The notes: generated by a model not told the origin, from the sequence alone. Positions 47,990 to 61,645 are shown, numbered from the stretch's first letter. The stretch is 64,000 bases of DNA from Saturnia japonica (GCA_033032175.1 CM065304.1:8928001-8992000); one strand, 5' to 3'. Numbers and translations are program-made.

Positions 47990-48342
47990 AAAAAATAATT
48001 TTTGTTGGATATCCCAGTGATCGAAGAAGGCCTATAGACTATAGACTATAACATCACGCTACGACCAATAGAAGCGAAGAATCAATGAAAAATATTGCAA
48101 AAACGGGGATGGATTATTTCTTTTGAAAGCTGCCATTGCGTGCACTGCGTAAATGCTTAAAGTTACTCAACAATCATGTGTGACGGAATTGTTTCTCTTA
48201 AAAAGTTTTAAAAAAGTCCGTGATAGCATTTGGCTATCTTTTAAAGTTGACCCAATATAACTTTTTTTATGGTAATAAAATTTGTTCTAAAATAATGCAT
48301 TATTTGCTAAGGTGTTTCTACAAACATGGTATTAACCTTATT
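47990..48342 (+). repeat. Dispersed repeat, family D copy 2
   Basis: Co-linear with 23079-23430: 'gaagcgaagaatcaatgaaaaat', 'tgacggaattgtttct.ttaaaaagtt', 'ttttttatggtaataaaat', 'tgttctaaaataatgcattatttgc'. It stops exactly where the satellite array begins. Confidence 0.6.
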
Positions 48343-51300
48343 GAAATATGCGTTTTCAAAAATTTTTGTCTTAAATATTTCATTGGTATAGTCTTGTCTT
48401 GTATCAAAATGTTCGTTTAGTTCTGCTCTAACCTATAACACAATAATATCAGTTAGCTACAGTACGAGTTTCTCGATATTTCATCGAAAAACCGAAAATT
48501 AAATTCTAAATTTCTACATACAATTAAAAATCCGAATAACTTGATCAATTACATTCGGTATATAGGCGTGCCGTATATCAAATTGTTCGTCTCGTCAAGC
48601 CCGATCTTGTTTTATAAAAATAAGATATAGTCACAATAATAGTTTTTCAAATTTACATCGAAAAACTGAAAATCTGCATATTCAACTTTACAAATTTTTA
48701 TAGAACTGTATACAAGACTGCTATTGTTTATTTTTGTGTTTTCTTGTTGGTAGTGATCCCCCGCACACATAGCTATCATCGCTTGTGTCGCGGCGGTCCG
48801 TATATAATATATAATTACTAAAATCAGTAAATTTCACTTTTTCACACTTACCATCAAAAGTACCAGCAACATATCAACTTTTTTAATACCATTACGTACC
48901 TTGTAACCTCCCGGATCCGAGGACACCTTTCATTCCTCGCCACTCCTACGGGAAGTCAGTCATCCAAGCGATTTCTTGTAAAACGGAGGAGGGGCTCTCA
49001 GTACGGTAATTCCGTTGTCCACCTTGGGGATCGCGGAATCGAATATTAACATATGCGTTTTCAAAAATTGTTGTCTTAAATATTTCATTGGTATAGTCTT
49101 GTCTTGTATCAAAATGTTCGTTTAGTTCTGCTCTAACCTATAACACAATAATATCAGTTAGCTACAGTACGAGTTTCTCGATATGTCATCGAAAAACCGA
49201 AAATTAAATTCTAAATTTCTACATACAATTAAAAATCCGAATAACTTGATCAATTACATTCGGTATATAGGCGTGCCGTATGTCAAATTGTTCGTCTCGT
49301 GAAGCCCGATCTTGTTATATAAAAACAAGATATAGTCACAATAATAGTTTTTCGAATTTACATCGAAAAACTGAAAATCTGCATATACAACTTTACAAAT
49401 TTTTATAGAACTGTATACAAGACTGCTATTGTTTATTTTTGAGTTTTCTTGTTGGTAGTGATCCCCCGCACACATAGCTATCATCGTTTGTGTCGCGGCG
49501 GTCCGTATATAATATATAATTACTAAAATCAGTAAATTTCACTTTTTCACACTTACAATCAAAAGTACCAGCAACATATCAACTTTTTTAATACCATTAC
49601 GTACCTTGTAACCTCCCGGATCCGAGGACATCTTTCAATCCTCGCCACTCCTACGGGAAGTCAGTCATCCAAGCGATTTCTTGTAAAACGGAGGAGGGGC
49701 TCTCAGTACGGTAATTCCGTTGTCCACCTTAGGGATCGCGGAATCGAATATTAACATATGCGTTTTCAAAAATTTTCGTTTTAAATATTTCATTGGTATA
49801 GTCTTGTCTTGTATCAAAATGTTCGTTTAGTTCTGCTCTAACCTATAACACAATAATATCAGTTAGCTACAGTACGAGTTTCTCGATATTTCATCGAAAC
49901 ACCGAAAATTAAATTCTAAATTTCTACATACAATTAAAAATCCGAATAACTTGATCAATTACATTCGGTATATAGGCGTGCCGTATATCAAATTGTTCGT
50001 CTCGTCAAGCCCGATCTTGTTTTATAAAAACAAGATATAGTCACTATAATAGTTTTTCAAATTTACATCGAAAAACTGAAAATCTGCATATTCAACTTTA
50101 CAAATTTTTATAGAACTGTATACAAGACTGCTATTGTTTATTTTTGGTTTTCTTGTTGGTAGTGATCCCCCGCACACATAGCTATCATCGTTGTGTCGCG
50201 GCGGTCCGTATATAATATATAATTACTAAAATCAGTAAATTTCACTTTTTCACACTTACATCAAAAGTACCAGCAACATATCAACTTTTTTAATACCATT
50301 ACGTACCTTGTAACCTCCCGGATCCGAGGACATCTTTCAATCCTCGCCACTCCTACGGGAAGTCAGTCATCCAAGCGATTTCTTGTAAAACGGAGGAGGG
50401 GCTCTCAGTACGGTAATTCCGTTGTCCACCTTAGGGATCGCGGAATCGAATATTAACATATGCGTTTTCAAAAATTTTCGTTTTAAATATTTCATTGGTA
50501 TAGTCTTGTCTTGTATCAAAATGTTCGTTTAGTTCTGCTCTAACCTATAACACAATAATATCAGTTAGCTACAGTACGAGTTTCTCGATATTTCATCGAA
50601 ACACCGAAAATTAAATTCTAAATTTCTACATACAATTAAAAATCCGAATAACTTGATCAATTACATTCGGTATATAGGCGTGCCGTATATCAAATTGTTC
50701 GTCTCGTCAAGCCCGATCTTGTTTTATAAAAACAAGATATAGTCACAATAATAGTTTTTCAAATTTACATCGAAAAACTGAAAATCTGCATATTCAACTT
50801 TACAAATTTTTATAGAACTGTATACAAGACTGCTATTGTTTATTTTTGTGTTTTCTTGTTGGTAGTGATCCCCCGCACACATAGCTATCATCGCTTGTGT
50901 CGCGGCGGTCCGTATATAATATATAATTACTAAAATCAGTAAATTTCACTTTTTCACACTTACCATCAAAAGTACCAGCAACATATCAACTTTTTTAATA
51001 CCATTACGTACCTTGTAACCTCCCGGATCCGAGGACATCTTTCAATCCTCGCCACTCCTACGGGAAGTCAGTCATCCAAGCGATTTCTTGTAAAACGGAG
51101 GAGGGGCTCTCAGTACGGTAATTCCGTTGTCCACCTTAGGGATCGCGGAATCGAATATTAACATATGCGTTTTCAAAAATTTTCGTTTTAAATATTTCAT
51201 TGGTATAGTCTTGTCTTGTATCAAAATGTTCGTTTAGTTCTGCTCTAACCTATAACACAATAATATCAGTTAGCTACAGTACGAGTTTCTCGATATTTCA

Positions 51301-54300
51301 TCGAAACACCGAAAATTAAATTCTAAATTTCTACATACAATTAAAAATCCGAATAACTTGATCAATTACATTCGGTATATAGGCGTGCCGTATATCAAAT
51401 TGTTCGTCTCGTCAAGCCCGATCTTGTTTTATAAAAACAAGATATAGTCACAATAATAGTTTTTCAAATTTACATCGAAAAACTGAAAATCTGCATATTC
51501 AACTTTACAAATTTTTATAGAACTGTATACAAGACTGCTATTGTTTATTTTTGTGTTTTCTTGTTGGTAGTGATCCCCCGCACACATAGCTATCATCGCT
51601 TGTGTCGCGGCGGTCCGTATATAATATATAATTACTAAAATCAGTAAATTTCACTTTTTCACACTTACCATCAAAAGTACCAGCAACATATCAACTTTTT
51701 TAATACCATTACGTACCTTGTAACCTCCCGGATCCGAGGACATCTTTCAATCCTCGCCACTCCTACGGGAAGTCAGTCATCCAAGCGATTTCTTGTAAAA
51801 CGGAGGAGGGGCTCTCAGTACGGTAATTCCGTTGTCCACCTTGGGATCGCGGAATCGAATATTACATATGCGTTTTCAAAAATTTGTCTTAAATATTTCA
51901 TTGGTATAGTCTTGTCTTGTTTCAAAATGTTCGTTTAGTTCTGCTCTAACCTATAACACAATAATATCAGTTAGCTACAGTACGAGTTTCTCGATATTTC
52001 ATCGAAAAACCGAAAATTAAATTCTAAATTTCTACATACAATTAAAAATCCGAATAACTTGATCAATTACATTCGGTATATAGGCGTGCCGTATATCAAA
52101 TTGTTCGTCTCGTCAAGCCCGATCTTGTTTTATAAAAACAAGATATAGTCACAATAATAGTTTTTCAAATTTACATCGAAAAACTGAAAATCTGCATATT
52201 CAACTTTACAAATTTTTATAGAACTGTATACAAGACTGCTATTGTTTATTTTTGTGTTTTCTTGTTGGTAGTGATCCCCCGCACACATAGCTATCATCGC
52301 TTGTGTCGCGGCGGTCCGTATATAATATATAATTACTAAAATCAGTAAATTTCACTTTTTCACACTTACCATCAAAAGTACCAGCAACATATCAACTTTT
52401 TTAATACCATTACGTACCTTGTAACCTCCCGGATCCGAGGACACCTTTCATTCCTCGCCACTCCTACGGGAAGTCAGTCATCCAAGCGATTTCTTGTAAA
52501 ACGGAGGAGGGGCTCTCAGTACGGTAATTCCGTTGTCCACCTTGGGGATCGCGGAATCGAATATTAACATATGCGTTTTCAAAAATTTTGGTCTTAAATA
52601 TTTCATTGGTATAGTCTTGTCTTGTTTCAAAATGTTCGTTTAGTTCTGCTCTAACCTATAACACAATAATATCAGTTAGCTACAGTACGAGTTTCTCGAT
52701 ATTTCATCGAAAAACCGAAAATTAAATTCTAAATTTCTACATACAATTAAAAATCCGAATAACTTGATCAATTACATTCGGTATATAGGCGTGCCGTATA
52801 TCAAATTGTTCGTCTCGTCAAGCGCGATCTTGTTTTATAAAAATAAGATATAGTCACAATAATAGTTTTTCAAATTTACATCGAAAAACTGAAAATCTGC
52901 ATATTCAACTTTACAAATTTTTATAGAACTGTATACAAGACTGCTATTGTTTATTTTTGTGTTTTCTTGTTGGTAGTGATCCCCCGCACACATAGCTATC
53001 ATCGCTTGTGTCGCGGCGGTCCGTATATAATATATAATTACTAAAATCAGTAAATTTCACTTTTTCACACTTACCATCAAAAGTACCAGCAACATATCAA
53101 CTTTTTTAATACCATTACGTACCTTGTAACCTCCCGGATCCGAGGACACCTTTCATTCCTCGCCACTCCTACGGGAAGTCAGTCATCCAAGCGATTTCTT
53201 GTAAAAGGAGGAGGGGCTCTCAGTACGGTAATTCCGTTGTCCACCTTGGGGATCGCGGAATCGAATATTAACATATGCGTTTTCAAAAATTTTTGTCTTA
53301 AATATTTCATTGGTATAGTCTTGTCTTGTATCAAAATGTTCGTTTAGTTCTGCTCTAACCTATAACACAATAATATCAGTTAGCTACAGTACGAGTTTCT
53401 CGATATTTCATCGAAAAACCGAAAATTAAATTCTAAATTTCTACATACAATTAAAAATCCGAATAACTTGATCAATTACATTCGGTATATAGGCGTGCGT
53501 ATTCAAATTGTTCGTCTCGTCAAGCCCGATCTTGCTATATAAAAACAAGATATAGTCACAATAATAGTTTTTCGAATTTACATCGAAAAACTGAAAATCT
53601 GCATATTCAACTTTACAAATTTTTATAGAACTGTGTACAAGACTGCTATTGTTTATTTTTGTGTTTTCTTGTTGGCAGTGATCCCCCGCACACATAGCTA
53701 TCATCGCTTGTGTCGCGGCGGTCCGTATATAATATATAATTACTAAAATCAGTAAATTTCACTTTTTCACACTTACCATCAAAAGTACCAGCAACATATC
53801 AACTTTTTTAATACCATTACGTACCTTGTAACCTCCCGGATCCGAGGACACCTTTCATTCCTCGCCACTCCTACGGGAAGTCAGTCATCCAAGCGATTTC
53901 TTGTAAAACGGAGGAGGGGCTCTCAGTACGGTAATTCCGTTGTCCACCTTAGGGACCGCGGAATCGAATATTACCATATGCGTTTTCAAAAATGTTCGTC
54001 TTAAATATTTCATTGGTATAGTCTTGTTTTTTTTTTTTTTAGCTACAGTACGAGTTTCTCGATATTTCATCGAAAAACCGAAAATTAAATTCTAAATTTC
54101 TACATACAATTTAAAAATCCGAATAACTTGATCAATTACATTCGGTATATAGGCGTGCCGTATATCAAATTGTTCGTCTCGTCAAGCCCGATCTTGTTAT
54201 ATAAAAACAAGATATAGTCACAATAATAGTTTTTCGAATTTACATCGAAAAACTGAAAATCTGCATATTCAACTTTACAAATTTTTATAGAACTGTGTAC

Positions 54301-54812
54301 AAGACTGCTATTGTTTATTTTTTGTTTTCTTGTTGGCAGGATCCCCCGCACACATAGCTATCATCGCTTGTGTCGGGGTCCGTATATAATATATAATTAC
54401 TAAAATCAGTAAATTTCACTTTTTCACATACCATCAAAAGTACCACAACTATTCAACTTTTTTAATACATTGTACCTTGTAACCTCCCGGATCCGAGGAC
54501 ACCTTTCATTCCCGCCACTCCTACGGGAAGTCAGTCATACCAAGGATTTCTTGTAAAACGGAGGAGGGGCTCTCAGTACGGTAATTCCGTTGTCCACCTT
54601 AGGACCGCGGAATCAAAACCATATCGTTTTCAAAAATGTTGTCTTAATATTTCATTTTAGTCTTGTCTTTTTCAAAATGTTCTTTAGTTCTCTCAACCTA
54701 TAACACAATAATATCAGTTAGCTACAGTACGAGTTTCTCGATATTTCATCGAAAAACCGAAAATTAAATTCTAAATTTCTACATACATTTAAAAATCCGA
54801 ATAACTTGATCA

Positions 54813-55101
54813 ATTACATTCGGTATATAGGCGTGCCGTATATCAAATTGTTCGTCTCGTCAAGCCCGATCTTGTTATATAAAAACAAGATATAGTCACA
54901 ATAATAGTTTTTCGAATTTACATCGAAAAACTGAAAATCTGCATATTCAACTATACAAATTTTTATAGAACTGTATACAAGACTGCTATTGTTTATTTTT
55001 GTGTTTTCTTGTTGGTAGTGATCCCCGCACACATAGCTATCATCGCTTGTGTCGCGGCGGTCCGTATATAATATATAATTACTAAAATCAGTAAATTTCA
55101 C
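54813..55101 (-). other. Recurrent satellite ORF (76-95 codons), example copy
   Basis: Each monomer carries a minus-strand frame that includes NNSSLVYSSIKICKVEYADF, QFFDVNSKNYYCDYILFLYN and KIGLDETNNL. It is open for 71-95 codons in copies at about 49254, 53441, 54136, 54814, 56216, 57620, 60199 and 60917. Where the cccccgc run has one C fewer (54814 and 60199 copies) the frame joins an upstream segment starting KFTDFSNYILYTDRRDTSDD. No domain recognised. Since the monomers are nearly identical DNA, the shared ORF alone is not proof of coding. Confidence 0.3.
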
Positions 55102-58100
55102 TTTTTCACACTTACCATCAAAAGTACCAGCAACATATCAACTTTTTTAATACCATTACGTACCTTGTAACCTCCCGGATCCGAGGACACCTTTCATTCC
55201 TCGCCACTCCTACGGGAAGTCAGTCATCCAAGCGATTTCTTGTAAAATGGAGGAGGGGCTCTCAGTACGGTAATTCCGTTGTCCACCTTGGGGATCGCGG
55301 AATCGAATATTAACATATGCGTTTTCAAAAATTTTTGTCTTAAATATTTCATTGGTATAGTCTTGTCTTGTATCAAAATGTTCGTTTAGTTCTGCTCTAA
55401 CCTATAACACAATAATATCAGTTAGCTACAGTACGAGTTTCTCGATATTTCATCGAAAAACCGAAAATTAAATTCTAAATTTCTACATACAATTAAAAAT
55501 CCGAATAACTGATCAATTACATTCGGTATATAGGCGTGCGTATTCAAATTGTTCGTCTCGTCAAGCCCGATCTTGTATATAAAAACAAGATATAGTCACA
55601 ATAATAGTTTTTCGAATTTACATCGAAAAACTGAAAATCTGCATATTCAACTTTACAAATTTTTATAGAACTGTTACAAGACTGCTATTGTTTATTTTTG
55701 TGTTTTCTTTTGGCAGTGATCCCCCGCACACATAGCTATCATCGCTTGTGTCGCGGCGGTCCGTATATAATATATAATTACTAAAATCAGTAAATTTCAC
55801 TTTTTCACACTTACCATCAAAAGTACCAGCAACATATCAACTTTTTTAATACATTACGTACCTTGTAACCTCCCGGATCCGAGGACACCTTTCATTCCTC
55901 GCCACTCCTACGGGAAGTCAGTCATCCAAGCGATTTCTTGTAAAACGGAGGAGGGGCTCTCAGTACGGTAATTCCGTTGTCCACCTTGGGGATCGCGGAA
56001 TCGAATATTAACATATGCGTTTTCAAAAATTTTTGTCTTAAATATTTCATTGGTATAGTCTTGTCTTGTATCAAAATGTTCGTTTAGTTCTGCTCTAACC
56101 TATAACACAATAATATCAGTTAGCTACAGTACGAGTTTCTCGATATTTCATCGAAAAACCGAAAATTAAATTCTAAATTTCTACATACAATTAAAAATCC
56201 GAATAACTTGATCAATTACATTCGGTATATAGGCGTGCCGTATGTCATATTGTTCGTCTTGTGAAGCCCGATCTTGTTATATAAAAACAAGATATAGTCA
56301 CAATAATAGTTTTTCGAATTTACATCGAAAAACTGAAAATCTGCATATTCAACTTTACAAATTTTTATAGAACTGTGTACAAGACTGCTATTGTTTATTT
56401 TTGTGTTTTCTTGTTGGCAGTGATCCCCCGCACACATAGCTATCATCGCTTGTGTCGCGGCGGTCCGTATATAATATATAATTACTAAAATCAGTAAATT
56501 TCACTTTTTCACACTTACCATCAAAAGTACCAGCAACATATCAACTTTTTTAATACCATTACGTACCTTGTAACCTCCCGGATCCGAGGACACCTTTCAT
56601 TCCTCGCCACTCCTACGGGAAGTCAGTCATCCAAGCGATTTCTTGTAAAACGGAGGAGGGGCTCTCAGTACGGTAATTCCGTTGTCCACCTTGGGGATCG
56701 CGGAATCGAATATTAACATATGCGTTTTCAAAAATTTTTGTCTTAAATATTTCATTGGTATAGTCTTGTCTTGTATCAAAATGTTCGTTTAGTTCTGCTC
56801 TAACCTATAACACAATAATATCAGTTAGCTACAGTACGAGTTTCTCGATATTTCATCGAAAAACCGAAAATTAAATTCTAAATTTCTACATACAATTAAA
56901 AATCCGAATAACTTGATCAATTACTTCGGTATATAGGCGTGCCGTATTCAAATTGTTCGTCTCGTCAAGCCCGATCTTGTTATATAAAAACAAGATATAG
57001 TCACAATAATAGTTTTTCGAATTTACATCGAAAAACTGAAAATCTGCATATTCAACTTTACAAATTTTTATAGAACTGTTACAAGACTGCTATTGTTTAT
57101 TTTTGTGTTTTCTTGTTGGAGTGATCCCCGCACACATAGCTATCATCGCTTGTGTCGCGGCGGTCCGTATATAATATATAATTACTAAAATCAGTAAATT
57201 TCATTTTTCACACTTACCATCAAAAGTACCAGCAACATATCAACTTTTTTAATACCATTACGTACCTTGTAACCTCCCGGATCCGAGGACACCTTTCATT
57301 CCTCGCCACTCCTACGGGAAGTCAGTCATCCAAGCGATTTCTTGTAAAACGGAGGAGGGGCTCTCAGTACGGTAATTCCGTTGTCCACCTTGGGGATCGC
57401 GGAATCGAATATTAACATATGCGTTTTCAAAAATTTTTGTCTTAAATATTTCATTGGTATAGTCTTGTCTTGTATCAAAATGTTCGTTTAGTTCTGCTCT
57501 AACCTATAACACAATAATATCAGTTAGCTACAGTACGAGTTTCTCGATATTTCATCGAAAAACCGAAAATTAAATTCTAAATTTCTACATACAATTAAAA
57601 ATCCGAATAACTTGATCAATTACTTTCGGTATATAGGCGTGCCGTATATCAAATTGTTCGTCTCGTCAAGCCCGATCTTGTTATATAAAAACAAGATATA
57701 GTCACAATAATAGTTTTTCGAATTTACATCGAAAAACTGAAAATCTGCATATTCAACTTTACAAATTTTTATAGAACTGTATACAAGACTGCTATTGTTT
57801 ATTTTTGTGTTTTCTTGTTGGTAGTGATCCCCGCACATAGCTATCTCCTTGTCGGGGCCTTATAATTATAATTAATAAATCAGTAAATTTCATTTTTCAC
57901 ATCTCAAAAGTACCAGCAACATATCAACTTTTTTAATACCATTACGTCCTTGTACCTCCCGGATCCGAGGACACCTTTCATTCCTCGCCACTCCTACGGG
58001 AAGTCGTCATCCAAGCGATTTCTTGTAAAACGGAGGAGGGGCTCAGTACGGTAATTCCGTTGTCCACCTTGGGGATCGCGGAATCGAATATTAACATATG

Positions 58101-58469
58101 CGTTTTCAAAAATTTTTGTCTTAAATATTTCATTGGTATAGTCTTGTCTTGTATCAAAATGTTCGTTTAGTTCTGCTTAACCTATAACACAATAATATCA
58201 GTTAGCTACAGTACGAGTTTCTCGATATTTCATCGAAAAACCGAAAATTAAATTCTAAATTTCTACATACAATTAAAAATCCAATAACTTGATCAATTAC
58301 TTTCGGTATATAGGCGTGCCGTATATCAAATTGTTCGTCTCGTCAAGCCCGATTTGTTTATAAAAACAAATATATCAATAATATTTTTCGAATTTACATC
58401 GAAAAATGAAAATCTGCATATTCAACTAAAAATTTTTATAGAACTTTACAGACTGCTATTTTATTTTTG

Positions 58470-58625
58470 TGTTTTTTTTTAATTCTTTCCAAAAATTTAA
58501 TTACAATCCATCATTAGGGCTTCCCGGGATTAAGATATTTTGGTAAATTATTTATTTTATTTTACAAAAATATAACTTTAAGTAAATTACATTATTATTC
58601 ACATTAAAATTTTTATGTTACAAAC
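58470..58625. other. Non-satellite low-complexity insert in the array (possible assembly artefact)
   Basis: A T-run is followed by about 150 bp unlike the monomer ('ttaattacaatccatcattaggg', AT-rich remainder). Satellite then resumes near the same monomer position. The surrounding monomer has many single-base losses. Confidence 0.5.
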
Positions 58626-59540
58626 TGCTATTGTTTTTTTGTGTTTTCTTGTGGAGTGATCCCGCACATAGCTATCATCGCTTGTGTCGCGGCGGTCCGT
58701 ATATAATATATAATTACTAAAATCAGTAAATTTCATTTTTCACACTTACCATCAAAAGTACCAGCAACATATCAACTTTTTTAATACCATTACGTACCTT
58801 GTAACCTCCCGGATCCGAGGACACCTTTCATTCCTCGCCACTCCTACGGGAAGTCAGTCATCCAAGCGATTTCTTGTAAAAGGAGGGGAGTACGGTAATT
58901 CCGTTGTCCACCTTGGGGATCGCGGAATCGAATATTAACATATGCGTTTTCAAAAATTTTTGTCTTAAATATTCATTGGTATAGTCTTGTCTTGTATCAA
59001 AATGTTCGTTTAGTTCTGCTCTAACCTATAACACAATAATATCAGTTAGCTACAGTACGAGTTTCTCGATATTTCATCGAAAACCGAAAATTAAATTCTA
59101 AATTTCTACATACAATTAAAAATCCGAATAACTTGATCAATTACTTTCGGTATATAGGCGTGCCGTATATCAAATTGTTCGTCTCGTCAAGCCCGATCTT
59201 GTTATATAAAAACAAGATATAGTCACAATAATAGTTTTTCGAATTACATCGAAAAACTGAAAATCTGCATATTCAACTTTACAAATTTTTATAGACTGTA
59301 TACAAGACTGCTATTGTTTATTTTTGTGTTTTTTGTTGGTAGTGATCCCGCACACATAGCTATCATCGCTTGTGTCGCGGCGGTCCGTATATAATATATA
59401 ATTACTAAAATCAGTAAATTTCATTTTTCACACTTACCATCAAAAGTACCAGCACATATCAACTTTTTTAATACCATTACGTACCTTGTAACCTCCCGGA
59501 TCCGAGGACACCTTTCATTCTCGCCACTCCTACGGGAAGT

Positions 59541-59690
59541 CATTTAAAGGGGGGATCTCCTGGGGAATATTTAAAATTTTAATTTGTTAAATTTTACAAA
59601 TTTTTAAAACAAATAATAATTATAAAACAATATTTGGCAATTACCTTAAAAAAATTTTATTAAAAAAATAAATTTTAATTTTTTTTTTCT
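59541..59690. other. Second low-complexity insert with duplicated half monomer (possible artefact)
   Basis: After 'ctacgggaagtca' the text changes to 'tttaaaggggggatctcctgg' and then homopolymer-rich AT sequence. Satellite resumes about 200 bp earlier in the monomer, at 'cttgttggtagtgatcc'. Part of a unit is therefore repeated. Confidence 0.5.
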
Positions 59691-61645
59691 TGTTGGTAGT
59701 GATCCCCGCACACATAGCTATCATCGCTTGTGTCGCGGCGGTCCGTATATAATATATAATTACTAAAATCAGTAAATTTCACTTTTTCACACTTACCATC
59801 AAAAGTACCAGCAACATATCAACTTTTTTAATACCATTACGTACCTTGTAACCTCCCGGATCCGAGGACACCTTTCATTCCTCGCCACTCCTACGGGAAG
59901 TCAGTCATCCAAGCGATTTCTTGTAAAATGGAGGAGGGGCTCTCAGTACGGTAATTCCGTTGTCCACCTTGGGGATCGCGGAATCGAATATTAACATATG
60001 CGTTTTCAAAAATTTTTGTCTTAAATATTTCATTGGTATAGTCTTGTCTTGTATCAAAATGTTCGTTTAGTTCTGCTCTAACCTATAACACAATAATATC
60101 AGTTAGCTACAGTACGAGTTTCTCGATATTTCATCGAAAAACCGAAAATTAAATTCTAAATTTCTACATACAATTAAAAATCCGAATAACTTGATCAATT
60201 ACTTTCGGTATATAGGCGTGCCGTATATCAAATTGTTCGTCTCGTCAAGCCCGATCTTGTTATATAAAAACAAGATATAGTCACAATAATAGTTTTTCGA
60301 ATTTACATCGAAAAACTGAAAATCTGCATATTCAACTTTACAAATTTTTATAGGACTGTATACAAGACTGCTATTGTTTATTTTTGTGTTTTCTTGTTGG
60401 TAGTGATCCCCGCACACATAGCTATCATCGCTTGTGTCGCGGCGGTCCGTATATAATATATAATTACTAAAATCAGTAAATTTCACTTTTTCACACTTAC
60501 CATCAAAAGTACCAGCAACATATCAACTTTTTTAATACCATTACGTACCTTGTAACCTCCCGGATCCGAGGACACCTTTCATTCCTCGCCACTCCTACGG
60601 GAAGTCAGTCATCCAAGCGATTTCTTGTAAAACGGAGGAGGGGCTCTCAGTACGGTAATTCCGTTGTCCACCTTGGGGATCGCGGAATCGAATATTAACA
60701 TATGCGTTTTCAAAAATTTTCGTCTTAAATATTTCATTGGTATAGTCTTGTCTTGTATCAACAACTGTTCAGTTTAGTTCTGCTCTAACCTATCAACACA
60801 ATAATCCACTCCCAGTCCTAGCTATCAGTGGACGAGTTTCTCGATATTTCATCGAAAAACCGAAAATTAAATTCTAAATTTCTACATACAATTAAAAATC
60901 CGAATAACTTGATCAATTACTTTCGGTATATAGGCGTGCCGTATATCAAATTGTTCGTCTCGTCAAGCCCGATCTTGTTATATAAAAACAAGATATAGTC
61001 ACAATAATAGTTTTTCGAATTTACATCGAAAAACTGAAAATCTGCATATTCAACTTTACAAATTTTTATAGAACTGTATACAAGACTGCTATTGTTTATT
61101 TTTGTGTTTTCTTGTTGGTAGTGATCCCCCGCACACATAGCTATCATCGCTTGTGTTGCGGCGGTCCGTATATAATATATAATTACTAAAATCAGGAAAA
61201 TTTCACTTTTTCACACTTACCATCAAAAGTACCAGCAACATATCAACTTTTTTAATACCATTACGTACCTTGTAACCTCCCGGATCCGAGGACACCTTTC
61301 ATTCCTCGCCACTCCTACGGGAAGTCAGTCATCCAAGCGATTTCTTGTAAAACGGAGGAGGGGCTCTCAGTACGGTAATTCCGTTGTCCACCTTAGGGAT
61401 CGCGGAATCGAATATTAACATATGCGTTTTCAAAAATTTTTGTCTTAAATATTATATTGGTATAGTCTCATAATACAGAACAAACCAGAAGCCGCGTTCA
61501 AGAATAATTACATACGCTGCACTGTGTCCAAAACGATACGTACGTCCCGCACCTGCCCCACTTCCCATACGCATAATGTTGCTAGCTCGGGAGCGGTTTC
61601 CTACTTTTTGGGGTAGTCTCATAACACTAAAGAAAATATATTTAT

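Larger units (their letters stand above)
48344..61466. repeat. Satellite array, about 704-bp monomer, head-to-tail
   Basis: The marker atatgcgttttcaaaaat recurs at 48346, 49051, 49756, 50458, 51163, 51866, 52569, 53273, 53976, 54621 (variant), 55315, 56013, 56718, 57417, 58096, 58940, 59996, 60700 and 61420. Intact spacing is 698-705 bp; deviations (645, 679, 720, 844, 1056) come from deletions or inserted sequence. Each monomer has an AT-rich half, a GC-richer half (cctcccggatccgaggacac ... gggatcgcggaatcgaatatt), a dyad cttgttatataaaaacaag, and a second inverted pair ttttcga / tcgaaaa. No known coding domain. The array continues after the transposon insertion to the window end. Confidence 0.97.

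Noticed and set aside
48344..61466. CRISPR-like array
   Set aside because: The regular repetition is of whole 704-bp monomers without short repeats and unique spacers, and the context is eukaryotic.
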